DNA of 64,000 nucleotides from Spongilla lacustris (GCA_949361645.1 OX442416.1:11537869-11601868), one strand, 5' to 3'. Positions 10,805 through 22,880 are shown, counted from the first letter of the stretch. Translations and numbers: made by a program. Notes: generated from the letters alone by a model not told the origin.

Positions 10805-11529
10805 CTGTCGCTGTCCTTGCAAACACCTATTTTCTGATGAGTTCATCTGATCTGGATGATATATGCCAATGGGTGACTAAAAAGAGAACTGTTACTTCCC
10901 TGGCAAGCAATTCTCCTTAGATGCTTCATTGGAACATACTGAACAATCGCAAGTTTATCATGTCAGATTGTAGAAGAACAACATATTAACATGATAAACT
11001 ACATTCCTCCTTGCAGCATTTAGCATAAAGAGATATGTCTTCACTAGGGGTGACATTTGTCCATGGAAAGCAGCAGCTTCATTGTTGCATCCTGACTGAG
11101 TGTTGCAGCAGATGAAGTTAGCAGTGGCTTGCAATGCATATACATAACAATTAATATTTTGAAACAGTTAAAAAGATGTAATGATACAGTAACGTTTTGT
11201 ATATTTTAATGTTGTCATATTCATTATAAACTTGAAACTATGAAATTTCTAGCGTATAGCTCTACAACGCGCTTACAGCTTTACATACATTGGTCAGTTG
11301 TCATGGATTCGGTACTGCATACACCTGCATGCATTGGAATATTCAAAAATTTAGCACCCCCATCATCACAGATCGCACGCCTTTGCCGAAAGTATCAATC
11401 ATCGATCACGAGCATTGCAAGCAACAGTATTTCCTGGCGACAGAATTTCCTTATAGGAAATACGAATGTACGGTCGCTACGTTAATTGTGAGCGATGCAA
11501 TTTCCGGGCGACAGATTTTCCTGTAACAC
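10805..11529 (-). mobile_element. OTU-type TIR element, inverted partial copy G
   Basis: In reverse orientation the element's left TIR ends at 11529 (CTGTAACAC, normally CTGTGACAC). The other side reaches the segment AAACACCTATTTTCTGATGA near 10830. The OTU core is deleted, replaced by a shorter interior. A nearly identical element lies at 44573-45293. Confidence 0.6.
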
Positions 11530-11679
11530 CTGTCGGCACAGGAAAAAAAAACGCGTGAAATCATAATTCTGAATGTACCAAATTGACTGTGTTGGCATTC
11601 GAAACACTCTCTCCCAGACCACCAATCCTCAGCCCCAAGCTAATTGTGCATGGCACCGTGCAGCAGCTGAGCATCATCA
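11530..11679. other. Junction segment next to G5
   Basis: A poly-A run followed by ACGCGTGAAATCATAATTC and CCTCAGCCCCAAGC, shared only with 45294-45460. In the second locus about 550 bp lie between this segment and the end of G14; here they are deleted through exon 3 of G5. Confidence 0.55.
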
Positions 11680-12281
11680 TTAACACCTCTTTTGGAGATT
11701 GGCATTGATCCAATCAGTACATGAGTAACGTCGTTGGGGGAAGGTTTCCTTGAGCGTAGAATAAAGCATATTCTGAATTTTGCCCATCACATCTGCTGTT
11801 CTGCAGTAAGCAGACAAATCGTCACACGAAAATGATTGACCAAATAACGATGATAGCTGCGATCTAGAAAATATATAGTAAATAAACACGTATTATAATT
11901 ATCTTGCTATTTACCCATGAGCAGGAGTTATTCATAATGGCTTCCTTCATTGCAAACAGAACATCAGAATCTGTTGTGTTTTCACGTGACCATGGATAGT
12001 TCTTCAAGAGACACACAGTGACAAGCACAGTGTGTGCCGCATTGGTGATATTTGGCAACTGCAAGCAATGAAACAAATTTAGCATTAACAGTGGAGATCT
12101 TAAGTGTAAGAATCATTTATCCTACCATCAATTTGCTAATTACTTCTCCGAAAAAAATAACACCCCCATAGAGAGTTGTAAGTGTACTGTCGTCTGAGCT
12201 CTGTCGTTTTATACGAGCTCCTACTGTTATAGTAGCGATGGAGAGTACTAGCATAATACCGAACAGTGTGATTAATGCCAT
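11680..12281 (-). CDS. G5, family copy, inverted, C-terminally truncated
   Basis: On the minus strand: exons 12281-12126, 12058-11915 and 11856-11680, introns 67 and 58 nt. Exons 1 and 2 are fully open, with substitutions P23 to R and GLM to GIM. The 58-nt second intron cannot be read through in frame, so splicing is needed for a full product. Exon 3 follows the family to WINANL and then runs across a deletion breakpoint into QKRC and a stop, losing the last 17 or so residues including the Cys169 region; the new tail happens to end in Cys. It could still yield a 158-residue secreted protein. TATA box present at 12320-12327. Counterpart of complete copy G14. Confidence 0.6.
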
Positions 12282-12878
12282 TTCAAAGTATTCGATAAAA
12301 CATTTAGGCTTGAGGGTTGTTTATATATGAAGATAATGGGGAAATTGAAACTAGATAAATGGTAAAGAACAATTCCGTATGCTAGAATTGAAGGGGCATT
12401 AAATCCCACCGTATTGATTTCCGGTATGCATGTATTTACATTTAATGCTCCGGGCATGCGAAATCATAAAGTATAAATATCTATAATCTCATTATCCAGT
12501 TAGGCATTTATATCGGAATATTCATCGTAGAATTGTGCATGGTCTCCCAAATAAATACTATACGAGATGCGCGATACACTAATTAATGTTAAATTGCGCT
12601 AAGTACTATACATGTACAGGCTGCAAGAAATACCAAAAATCTGCTTATGGACTCGATGCTGTGGAATGAGTTGATTTAAACTTGTGACAAGCAGACTGAT
12701 TTAACTTGAAGTCATTTTGTAGGTAAAATGATTAGTGCTATTTCAATGCGGATTGAAGTTTAGGTACAGATCGCTAATATAACATCGTAATTTTGGAACC
12801 TCACAATGTATATAATAATTTCCTTTCTATGTACTCAGACCTTGTATAATGCTTATATTAATTCCACTCTTACATGTA
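12282..12878 (-). repeat. Inverted upstream block of G5
   Basis: Reverse complement of the standard upstream block, running from the G5 start to TTACATGTAG, where homology to the other units stops. It lacks the distal part with CGTGGATATGTGG. Confidence 0.65.
12320..12327 (-). promoter_or_regulatory. TATA box of G5
   Basis: TATATAAA on the minus strand, about 46 nt before the G5 start codon. Confidence 0.5.
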
Positions 12879-13345
12879 GTTACTTTATTAAAAGACACTT
12901 TATATACCAAACCAGTACATTATAGGCCTACTCTAAGTTGGAATCTGAACATTAATATATATATATGTAAAATTATATAATTATGGTATAATGTTATAAT
13001 TATTATATATATGATCATTAGCGGCGCGAGTTTACTATGTTTTAAATTGTATTCATGATTTGTAATGCAGTTTGCTGGCTAAAATTATACTTGCATTATT
13101 ATCTTCATTAATCAAACGCTAACATAAATCTGTAAAATACTTACAGTTGTCAGAATTGATTGAGGCTGTTCGGTTACGAGGGAATTACTCAAGTTATGAA
13201 TACTGTTACATGCTCCATCCCACATTCTCACATTATATCACCTCCCTTCCCACCAAATAACTAAAATAGAGTATAGGTTTAGCTTCAAACAACCTTGGCT
13301 TAGAATAGTTTAGCTGTTGAAGGTGATGTCATCACACTTCAGTTT
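12879..13345. other. Segment present only at the two inverted loci
   Basis: Starting at GTTACTTTATTAAAAGACAC, this stretch matches 47261-47735 and nothing else in the window. It contains an (AT)n run, GGCGCGAGTTTACTATG and TCCCACATTCTCACATTA. No ORF or RNA gene is visible. It is probably the original flank brought in at the inversion. Confidence 0.6.
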
Positions 13346-14494
13346 AACTAACTGACCCCCACCCCCCCTCCCTCCCCAATGGCCGCAACCCTGCCAGCCT
13401 ATACAACCATCAAGCAGCATGCAATGCCTCCTCTACTGCCTGTGGACGCACTGAGACAATAAAATATGGACTTCCTTTACAGGAACACATGGCATCCTTC
13501 CATCTCCGATGTGCACCAAGATAAGTCTTTGAAGTGCTGTCTGCCCTAGATACTCTTAAGCACTGTTGCAGGCATAGTGCCTGCCTGCCTGCCTGAGCAA
13601 GCCTCCGTGACCTCTAGATTGCTCAGCAATGGTCCCATGCCTGAGAAGAATACATCTGCATGAAGAGAAAGGGCTGCAGTAAGTCATGCCAGTATGCTTA
13701 ATCAACCCAAACGCTGGTATGTCACAGCAACCAAGGCCTGACCATACCCACTAGTATAACATGTGTTTAGAGGAATGCTCAGGCCTAAGAGCTGCGTGAA
13801 GCACCCGCAGTGTTCTAAACATCACCGCATACGTGGGCGGGGTCCAACGTTGAAATCCCGTGTGAATATTACGTATTTAGTGCTTACTACAATTTACCGG
13901 CTAAAGTGATTATCGTCGTGGATATGTGGATCATCGATTGTGCAACCATGGAAACATGCAATGCCCTTTTCAGTATCCTGTTTTCAGGATATGAAATGCA
14001 TGTCCTGCGTCAGGCTGCATGTACAGCATCACATTAAATGCCGGATTACATGTAAGAGTGGAATCAATTAAAGCATTATTCAAGCTCTGAGTAAATAGAA
14101 AGGAATTATTATATACATTGTGAGGTTCCAAAATTACGATGTTATATTAGCGTTCTGTTCCTAAACTCCCATCCGCATTGAAATAGCACTAATTATTTTA
14201 CCGACATAATGACTTCAAGTGAAATCAGTCTGCTTGTCACAAGTTTAAATAAACTCATTCCAAAGCATCGAGTCCATTAGCAGATTTTTGGTATTTCTTG
14301 AAGCCTGTCCTTAGCGCAGCCATATTTAACATTATGCAGACCATGCATGAATATTCCGATATGAATGTATAACTAGATAATGAAATTATAGATATTAATA
14401 TTTTATGTTTTTGCATGCCCGGAGCAATAAATGTAAATACATGTACATGTATGCCGGAAATCAATGCTGTGGGATTGATGCGAGTTCAATTCTA
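13346..14494 (+). repeat. Poly-C spacer block and upstream block interrupted at 14494
   Basis: ACCCCCACCCCCCCTCCC begins the poly-C-associated spacer (CTGCCTGTGGACGCACTG; GCCTGCCTGCCTG). From about 13840 an upstream block follows, ATATGTGGATCATCG to GGGATTGATGCGAG, and is split by the foldback element. The block resumes at 17011 and leads to G6. Confidence 0.65.
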
Positions 14495-17010
14495 AAGATG
14501 TGGCACATTTGAACTCGGTACCGTTTTTAATGATGCCTTTTTAGGGGTTTTTGAAAACGCTATATTTCCACAACCATACATCCGTTTTTTGTCAAATTCA
14601 AGAAGCGCATTGCCCCATCTCTTACGTACATATAGTACGAATATGATGGTATAGATTAACTCCGCTGGCTGTATCCGAGGCCTGATAGGTCCCGGAGGTA
14701 AAGCGTATCATAACTCCAACACCGAAAATACTTCTAATGCCAAATTGGAGTCACTTGTAGGAAAATGGTGTCTAACCAAACGGTGGCTTTTTGCAATACC
14801 TTAATAGCGATAGTTCAGGCGAGGCTCAGGCGCGTATTCAGAAATTGATGGAGGGGGGTGTCGAACGGAATGCGCGCTTCGCGCGCGCAAATTTTTTTGC
14901 AACCACGCCCACCCAATGATTTCATTTCAACATGTCCGCTGTTTTTCAACCTTCCGACTTGAAGCGTCTATTAGAGGGTAAAGACGACTTATAATGCTTG
15001 AACTAGACCTGATTCCGATACAGGTACCATTTGACTGCCTACATGCTCACTTTTAGGCAGGATAAAACGTGCCTAAAGAAAATCCTGACCTAACACTTTT
15101 CCACCTCAAATTGGCCTTCGAAGGCAAGCACAACTCAAACTGTGTCCCGGGTTCGAAATCGGACTGCGCAGTTTGGTGCAAGGTGCAACGCTGCATATAT
15201 GTACCAACGATCAGCGCAATCCGTTGCGAAACATGGGCTAAAAACTGTGCGTGTGGAGCAATAATAGAAAATAAAAGAGTGCGGGCCCGAAAATAACTTG
15301 ACACATTTCTTTTTCAATGTTACTTATTGCCAGATGGCTAGTAAAGCTTATTCCGTTTTCAGATTTTGATTATCTCATACCACTAGGCTACAAAAATCAA
15401 GAGAATTGTAAAATTGTTGGAAAAAAATTTAAGATCAAGTATCACGTTACGCACTGTAAATGATCGGCTGAGTATGTTGTGAATACCGATAAGCGCTCTG
15501 GCATTTGCCAGCAATTCACTGAGCTTTAATACTGTGGATACAATCTGCTAATGGAAGATCTGCAAACTTCTGAAACTGTATCCATCCCAAGGATAATTTT
15601 AGAGCCACTTATGTTGAATGGTGCATCCATTGGCACACCATGAATTGGAAAAGTGCATGTAATCAGCACCTGGCTTAAAATGGTTGACGAGCATGGTGTG
15701 GAGTAGTAACTAAAATGCGCTTTTCAGCTGGAGGACGACTAACAGTCAATGGAATCCAACTAGGAACATAAAAATACTGATCCAAGGTTGCAACATTGCA
15801 TGCAGTTATATGGTTACTTGAGGTACAGACGCCTTCAGGCAATACGCCATGATTGAAGTGCTTGCTTCTTTAATCGTCCGCTTAATTAATACCCCCTCCC
15901 CCCTCCCTCCCCCCCCCCCCCCCCCCCCCCACCAAAAAAATGCCTCGTGTTCTAAACGAGCGCATCTTCGTAATCGTTAACACTTCCGACATCCTGTTTA
16001 GCATTTCAGGAAAGAACTGGAACTCCAACAGGATTTTAAAGAACGGCACGCATGCAGCTGCGAGTTCATGATACGCTCGTTTGTTATAATAGAAGTGAGA
16101 TTACCACGCTATCGCTGCGAAGGGAAATTACGAGCGTGCTCACGTGAGTTAATTACATTCATTCTTGTATCGGAGGGGGGGTGCCTTAGCCCTCTAAGCC
16201 CCCCCCCCCCCTAAATACGCCACTGAGGCATAGTGTCAAACTTAGTGCACCGGTGAACCATTTTGTAAATTTACATACGTGCCACACCCCCATTTCTACG
16301 TGACGTTACGCGGAATAAACACGGAAGACTTGGTGAGTTCAGGAAGCGAATCAGAAGATAATTTTGATGAGGGACCTGAACTTAACGAAGATGGCACCTA
16401 ATCAGACGACGGTGGAGCGGGAATATAATCGTGATTTTATTGCTGCCATTTTGTTTTCATTAAATTAAGCTTTACCCGAACTTGGCAATGTCAGCCTTTA
16501 CTTTATAAAGCGTCTTTTCTACCTAAACACTGACAAATACACATTTCTTTTACGTGGAATAGTGCTTTAGCCGTCCATTTATTCAATAAGCAATAAATGT
16601 TTGACGTCACGTAGAAATGGAGGTGTGGCACGTATGTAAATTTCAAAAATGGTTCACTGCTGCACTAAGTTTGACACTAAGCCTTGCCTGAACCAACGCT
16701 ATAAAGGTATTGCGAAAAGTCACCGTTTGTTTTGACACCATTTTTCTACCAGTAAATAAAATTTGGCATTAGAAGTATTTTCGGTGTTGGAGTTGTGATA
16801 CGTTTTACCTCCGGGACCTATCAGGCCTCGGATACAGCCAGCAGAATGAATCTTTATATCAAAATCGTACTATATGTACGCAAGGGATGGGGTAATACGT
16901 TTCTTGAATTTGGCAATAAAAGGATGTATGGATGTGGAAATATAACGTTTTCAAAAACACCTTAAAAGTTATCATTAAAAGCGGTACAGAGTTCATATGT
17001 GCCACATCTT
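14495..17010. mobile_element. Foldback-type DNA transposon with long TIRs, TA target duplication
   Basis: Ends are AAGATGTGGCACAT and its inverted copy ATGTGCCACATCTT, flanked on both sides by TA in the sequence ATTCTA...TAGCAT, which reads ATTCTAGCAT in empty units. The inverted arms continue imperfectly for about 400 bp (GAGGCCTGATAGGTCCCGGAGG on the left against its inverse near 16810 on the right). The left arm is split by the nested element 14827-16225. The core (about 16310-16600) has an acidic stretch read as SGSESEDNFDEGPELNEDG before a stop, with no complete transposase. A TA duplication suggests Tc1/mariner-like, but that is inference. Confidence 0.7.
14827..16225. mobile_element. 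Nested hAT-like non-autonomous element
   Basis: The ends CAGGCGCGTATTCAG and CTAAATACGCCACTG are inverted relative to each other (12 of 15 match) and resemble the CAGTGGCGTA-type ends of hAT elements, including G-rich sequence just inside. It splits the left arm of the outer foldback element, whose arm sequence resumes at AGTGTCAAACTTAGTGC. I could not find a clean 8-bp target duplication (GCGAGGCT against AGGCATAG), so the class is tentative. ORFs within overlap on both strands and match nothing I know. A poly-C run lies at about 15909-15930. Confidence 0.45.
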
Positions 17011-17105
17011 TAGCATACCGAAATGTTCCTTACCAGTTTCAATTTCCATATTATCTTCATATATAAACAACCCTCAAGCCTTAATGTTTTATCGAATACT
17101 TTGAA

Positions 17106-17727
17106 ATGGCGTTAATCACACTCTTCGGTTTAATGCTGGTACTCTCCATCTCTACTATAACAGTAGGAGCTCCTATTAAACGACATGCAGAGCTCAGACG
17201 ACAGTAAACTTAGAACTAGTAATTAGCAAATTGATGGTACGATAAATCATTCTTACACTTAAGATCTCCACTGTTCATGCTAAATTTGTTTTATTGCTTG
17301 CAGTTACCAAATATCACCAATGCGGCGCACACTGTGCTTGTCTCTGTGTGTGACTTGAAGAACTATCCATGGTCACGTGAAAGCACAACAGATTCTGGTG
17401 TTCTGTTTGCAATGAAGGAAGCCATTCATTAATAACTCCTGCTCATGGGTTAATAGCAAGATAATTATAATGCGTGTTTATTTACTATTTTCTACATTGC
17501 AGCTTAAATCGTGGCTTGGTCAATCATTTTCGTGTCACGATTCGTCAGCTTACTGCAGAACAGCAGATGTGATGGGCGAAATTCAGAATATGCTTTATTC
17601 TACGCTCAAGGAAACCTTCTCCCAAACAAGTTACTCATGTACTGATTGGATCAATGCCAATCTCCATGACTACAGTGATAAAATCCAGAACTACATCAAT
17701 AACACATGTCAGACTCTATGGCAATAG
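17106..17727 (+). pseudogene. G6, family copy with two exon defects
   Basis: The TATA box at 17060-17067 is kept. Exon 1 (17106-17236) has a 4-nt insertion (CGACATGCAGAGCTC), which leads to a stop, and a deletion of about 29 nt between ACTTAGAACT and AGTAATTAGC. Exon 2 (17304-17448, 145 nt) has one extra base in GCCATTCATTAATAAC. The second donor is GTTAAT instead of GTAAAT; intron 2 is 17449-17502. Exon 3 (17503-17727) is open at 225 nt, with D112 changed to H. Sister of G1 (LKSWLGQ). Confidence 0.75.
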
Positions 17728-18784
17728 AACTTTAATAATTAAATTGTCAGTTAGGATTTATAAAATATTATTGATACTTTCGTTTTATCCTATCGGTATG
17801 TATCGTAGGTTAAGGTGTAAATTGATGCATACATCCATGTAGGTAAGGAAATTAGTTGCTCGCGTCTGCACTGCCGTTAATAGTATATTACACTCAAAGA
17901 TGGTCAAAATTAAACTTATTGAATTCGTACAATCTTGCATACAACATGTAAGCCGGCACACACATAAAAAAAATTGATTTGATCAACAGAATACACAAAC
18001 AGAAACACATACAAGCTGTGGCAAGTAATTGCATGATTACATGCACTACACAGGTTTAGTTACGGCCCCAGACCCTGATTCCCATAGCTGCGGATGGATT
18101 ACATCACCGCTACGTGGAAAGATCGATGTATTAACTTTCCACATTGCAGTGATGTAATCCATGCGCAGCTGTGGGAATCAGGATCTGGGGCCGTGACTAA
18201 CCCAGGTTAGCATGGCGACTGGATGCTGATAATAATACAATTTTTATATAAAATTATATATATAGCTTGTGTATAAACAATCGGTGCTGAACCCATTCAA
18301 TACGGCTGAATATAATTGGGGAGCCATGCAGAACTGATTCCAAACTTGAGTACTCCTTTCCATGCAAAATAGATCTTGTACATGTTTAGACACAAAAGGT
18401 ATTAAGGAGAGGCAGTGTGGGATGAAAGCCTTCCAATAGAAGACAGTTCCATTTAGAAACCATGGCAGCAATACATGAGCAATGTGCACTTAACATCTGA
18501 AGTCAAACACACACCAAAATACATTATACTGAATACAAACCTGAAAGAGAGTATCACTTTGAGAACTAAAGGAAATGTTGTGTTGTAAACATCACCGTAT
18601 AAAGTTAGGACTTATTTCAGTATAACTTTACATTTAATCCTATCGATATGTAGGTTAAAGTGTAACTGAATTGATGCATACGTCCAAGTAGATAAGGAAG
18701 CACAAAAAATTAATTTGATTTGAGAACAAAAAAAAAATGACAGAGCAGTTGTGTTGTAAACATCACCGTATTTTAATTAATTAA
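17728..18784 (+). repeat. Array block downstream of G6
   Basis: Equivalent of 2417-3920 but shorter: 3' flank, hairpin element at 18057-18199, the AACCATGGCAGCAATAC stretch, then a direct join TCACCGTATTTTAATTAATTAACACACTATG into truncated copy G7. No gene is supported. Confidence 0.65.
18057..18199. mobile_element. MITE-like hairpin element, copy 2
   Basis: TAGTTACGGCCCCAGACC on the left pairs with GGATCTGGGGCCGTGACTA on the right, as at 2747. This copy pairs slightly better, with ACATCACCGC facing GCAGTGATGT. Confidence 0.7.
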
Positions 18785-19188
18785 CACACTATGCTTGTCT
18801 CTGTGTGTCTCTTGAAGAACTAATGTACCCATGGTCACGTGAAAACACAACAGATTCTGATGTTCTGTTTGCAATAAAGGAAGCCATTATGAATAACTCC
18901 TGCTCATGGGCAAATAGCAAGATAATTATAATGCGTGTTAATTTACTATTTTCTACATCGCAGCTTACATCGTCGCTTGGTCAATCATTTTCGTGTGACG
19001 ATTTGTCTGCTTACTGCAGAACAGCAGATGTGATGGGCAAAATTCAGAATATGCTTTATTCTACGCTCAAGGAAACCTTCCCCCAAACAAGTTACTCATG
19101 TACTGATTGGATCAATGCCAATCTCCATGGCTACAGTGATAACATCCAGAACTACATCAATAACACATGTCAGACTCAATGGCAATAG
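18785..19188 (+). pseudogene. G7, 5'-truncated family copy with GC donor
   Basis: Lacks exon 1 and the start of exon 2, like G2. GAACTAATGTACCCATGG introduces a stop in the old frame and supplies ATG TAC CCA TGG in frame with the rest. Exon 2 remnant ends at 18909, intron 2 is 18910-18963 with a GC rather than GT donor (TGGGCAAATAG), and exon 3 is 18964-19188 with the normal stop. Cysteines of exon 3 are kept. If expressed from the new ATG it would be a non-secreted product of about 110 residues. Confidence 0.65.
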
Positions 19189-20887
19189 AACAATTGTCAG
19201 TTAGGATTTATTTAATACTTTACATTTTATCATATCGTACATGTATGTAGGTTTTAAGGAATTAGTTGCACTTCTATATTACACTCAAAGATCAGATAGT
19301 CATAATTAATCCTAATGAATTCCTCACAACATGTAAGCACACACAGAGAAGTAGTCCGAAGCTCTCGCCATTCAATAGCGCATCACGGATAAACAGCGGA
19401 TTTCGTATTTAGCGGCTTTCATGCTTACATAAGATCAGCTTCGTGAGAGACATGCAATTCTAATTTGGAATATGGAATAACTAATTGTTGGAAATGAAAC
19501 AGATGCACATTGGTTATACCAGGATGCTTTTACATATATAGCTTGTGTAAACAATCGGCGCTTATCCCATTCAATACGGCTGAATATCTTTGTGGAGCCA
19601 TACAGAATTAGAAACTTGAGTACTCTTTCAAAGCCTTCAGCATATCGGCCGTGATACACATGTAGGTTCCTTGCGGACTTTCGGTCTATCCGAAGGTGGC
19701 TTGCACTAATGGTAACAACCCCACCCCCCCCCCCCCCCCCCCCCCCTCTATGGCTGCAACTCTACCAATCCATGCAACTGAAACAGCATGCAATGCCTCC
19801 TAAACTGCCTGTGGACTCACTGAGACAGTACCATATGGACTTCCTTTACAGGAGCACTTGGCATCCCTTGTCGTGCATCAGCCCTGATCTTCCATCTCCG
19901 ATGTGCAGTCTTTGAAGTGCTGTCTGCCCTACTCTTAAGCACTGTTGCAGGTATATAGGGGAAAGCCTCCGTGACTCAGGGTCCTCTTAAGTCTAGATTG
20001 CTCAGCAATGGCCACATGCCTGAGGAGGATACATCTGCATGAAGAGAAAGGGCTGCAGCCGGTAGGTCATGTCAGTATGCTTATTCAACTCAAACCCTGG
20101 TATATACTTGTCACAGTGACGAAGACCTGACCATACCCACCAGTATCTTTTCACCAAGGATCGGAAACTGCAACAAGTACCCACCAAGGCTGACAATTAC
20201 ACACTAGTATAGATGTAAGGCTGCAAATACATGCACACACAGCACCATTTCCAGTGTACATGCACGTACATGTGTTTAGAGGAATGCTCAGGCCTAAGTG
20301 TTGTTGTAAATATCACCGTATACGTGGGCGGGGTCAAACGAGGTTAGTTCTTACCGGCTAAAGTGATTATCGTCGTGGATATGTGGATCATCGATGGATG
20401 GAAACATGCAATGAATGCCCTTTTCAGCATCTTGTTTTCAGGATATGAAATGCATATCCTGCATCAGGCTGCATGTACGACATCACATTAAATGATTACA
20501 TGTAAGAGTGGAATTAATATAAGCATTATACAAGATCTGAGTACATAGAAAGAAATTATAATATACATTGTGAAGTTCCGAATTTACAATATTATATTTG
20601 CGATCTGTTCCTAACCTTCCATCCGCAATGAAATAGCACTTATCACTTTACCTACAAAATGGCTTCAAGTTAAATCAGTCTGCTTGTCACAAGTTTAAAT
20701 AAGCTCATTTCACAGCATCGAGTTCATTAGCAGATATTTGGTATTTCTTGAAGCCTGTACTTAGCGCAGCCGTATTTAACACATTAATTACTGGATCGCG
20801 CATCTCGTATGGTATTTATTTGGGAGACCACATTTTCATTTTATTATGAATATTCCGATACGGATGTGTAACTACATGTACATCTAG
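19189..20887 (+). repeat. Spacer with poly-C run and upstream block cut by CACTA element
   Basis: 3' flank of G7, AT-rich piece with GGTTATACCAGGATGC, a pure poly-C run at about 19727-19746, the CTGCCTGTGGACTCACTG segment, then from about 20330 an upstream block. It is interrupted at ACATCTAG (20887) and resumes at 26706, leading to G8. The apparent proline-rich ORF at 19709 is only the poly-C run. Confidence 0.65.
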
Positions 20888-21496
20888 CACTGTGTAAAAA
20901 GGGTTGTTATACTCGCCTGTATAACATTGTTATACAAGTAGTTATACAGTACCTGTTATACACATTGCGTATAATTGTGTATAACTGTGTATAATAGCAG
21001 TGTGTGCTAATCAAAAAACCACAGTTGTTATACACATGTTGTATAACTGTGTATAACTATGCTAATTACATTCTACCGATCCGAGGGCGTAATTCGTTGC
21101 ACATATGCACACAATATATACTAGCTATTTTTAATAATAGGCTACTAATTCTAAAAGATGCCTACGCGTTCCGAAGTTCCAAACAAAGAAATCGCAGAGG
21201 GATAGCGTATCTGGTTGGTCGGAGGTCTAAAATGTACGTTCACACGTGCTTGAAAAAATAGAGCTCTAGCGACGAATTGCGCACATTTGAACCTGAATCA
21301 TCTATACAGTTCCAGTGATGACGTGTGCAGCCAAAAAGCCGCAAGCTTTTAAGTTGGTAGATGGAGTCACCACTGCAAGGTAAGCCAATGCTATACAGTA
21401 TATTAAAATAATTTGTGGTTGTCTAATATGCATACTAGTACTAACCTTTTCTGATCTGATCGTAAGTAGTAGTCTAGAGGCTAAATGCTGCGTGTG

Positions 21497-21498
<2 letters not shown>

Positions 21499-21549
<51 letters not shown>

Positions 21550-21615
21550 ATAGATATATGTGTAAGGTTTTTGTTTCTCAAATTGTGTGTGTGTGTGTGT
21601 GCGCGCGCGCGCGTA
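21499..21615. repeat. TG microsatellite
   Basis: A (TG)n run of about 24 units, a short interruption, then (TG)n followed by (GC)n. ORFs over it are repeat artefacts. Confidence 0.9.
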
Positions 21616-21918
21616 TGTGTGCGTGTGTTTGTCAGTGTGAACATGTATGTGTGCATTTGGTTCATGAGTTCATTATATGCATGTATGTATTCATATGTAT
21701 ATGCGTGCATGTATACATGTGTACACAACATATGCATATTTTTGGGCCCTTCCATAATGACCTTGTCAGAGTCTCAGATCAAGGTGTTCATATATTCTAG
21801 ATCACTGGTTCTATATCAAGTATGCAGGATTTGTGCTTGACACATGACCAGATGGTTTAGTATTTAACGTCTCTACTCACCCTAACACCAACTCCATCAC
21901 CTACTAAACACTCATCAT

Positions 21919-22226
21919 GCACACACACAGGCACGCACATGTTTACACTCACATACACACACACACTAACACACACGTGTACACACAATGCACACACAAA
22001 CGTCACACATACACACACTAACACACATACACATGCACAACACATTTGTACAAACATACACACATGTGTACACACATGCACACGTGTACACACATACACA
22101 CATGTGTACACACATGCACACGTGTACACACACACACATGTGTACACACATGCACACGTGTACACACACACATGTGTACACACATGCACATGTGTACACA
22201 CATGCACACACTAACACACACTAAGA
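21919..22226. repeat. CA-rich alternating purine-pyrimidine minisatellite
   Basis: About 300 bp of nearly pure purine-pyrimidine alternation. From about 22060 it is organised as repeated palindromic units of CACATGTGTACACACATG and CACACGTGTACACAC, of roughly 30-35 bp. Six-frame ORFs here are artefacts. Confidence 0.85.
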
Positions 22227-22327
22227 CCAAGCCTAGTAACTTCCCCAGGCTAAGTAGGTGTATGCACCCAGCCCCTAGCTCCTCAGCTACAATTGCTTCT
22301 GTCCAACACACTCAGTTGACTGATTGG

Positions 22328-22870
22328 CGAGAATAGGGGGCCAGAGCGAGAACCCCCCCTTAGCTGTGACCCTGCCAACCCCGACCTGTTGGCCGTGGAG
22401 AGCTCCTGTGAGTGACGCAGGTCACCAGGTGGGATCCCTGTGGCCAAGCCATGCGTCATGTGGGGGGAGACTTGGCGAGACAAGCACCAGTTCGAGGCAC
22501 TGGCCACCATCTGGGTGACCTGCGTACCAAGCCAGGATGCTGGCCCAGGCTTGGGTCCCTGAGTTAGAACGCCCTGGCTGTATTTAATATGAATGGGCAT
22601 GATGGTAGTAAGTAAGAAATACACAGAAAGGGTACAAAGGTGATGTAGGGGTGGAGGGTGGGTGATGCAAACAGACAAGCTCTCCTGAAGCACCAGTGGA
22701 CTGCTGGGAGGCTGCCCATGTGTGCATATCTCATAAGCCGGCCATGGTGTACAAAGGGTAACAGTATGGAGGATGAGGCTCCCATCCGCCTAAGACCATT
22801 AGCCTATGTAACCGCAAGCCTCTGCCCACAAATGCTGATAGTTACCAGAGCCCCTGTTTAGCTCCCTAAA
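22328..22870. other. GC-richer stretch of unknown origin inside the CACTA element
   Basis: Base composition changes sharply from the AT-rich surroundings (AGGGGGCCAGAGCGAG to GCCCCTGTTTAGC). Open frames on both strands are short and none matches a family I know. It could be a captured or decayed retroelement or host fragment. No splice structure can be assigned. Confidence 0.35.
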
Positions 22871-22880
22871 CAGTACCCTA

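Noticed and set aside
15053..15317. Three overlapping ORFs on both strands
   Set aside because: They lie in the nested hAT-like element, overlap each other and show no recognisable protein feature.
19709..19915. Proline-run ORF; a similar one at 52010
   Set aside because: The length depends on a poly-C run; neighbouring array copies have no such frame.
21474..22336. Many ORFs rich in Cys-Val or Thr-His
   Set aside because: Translations of TG/CA microsatellites.
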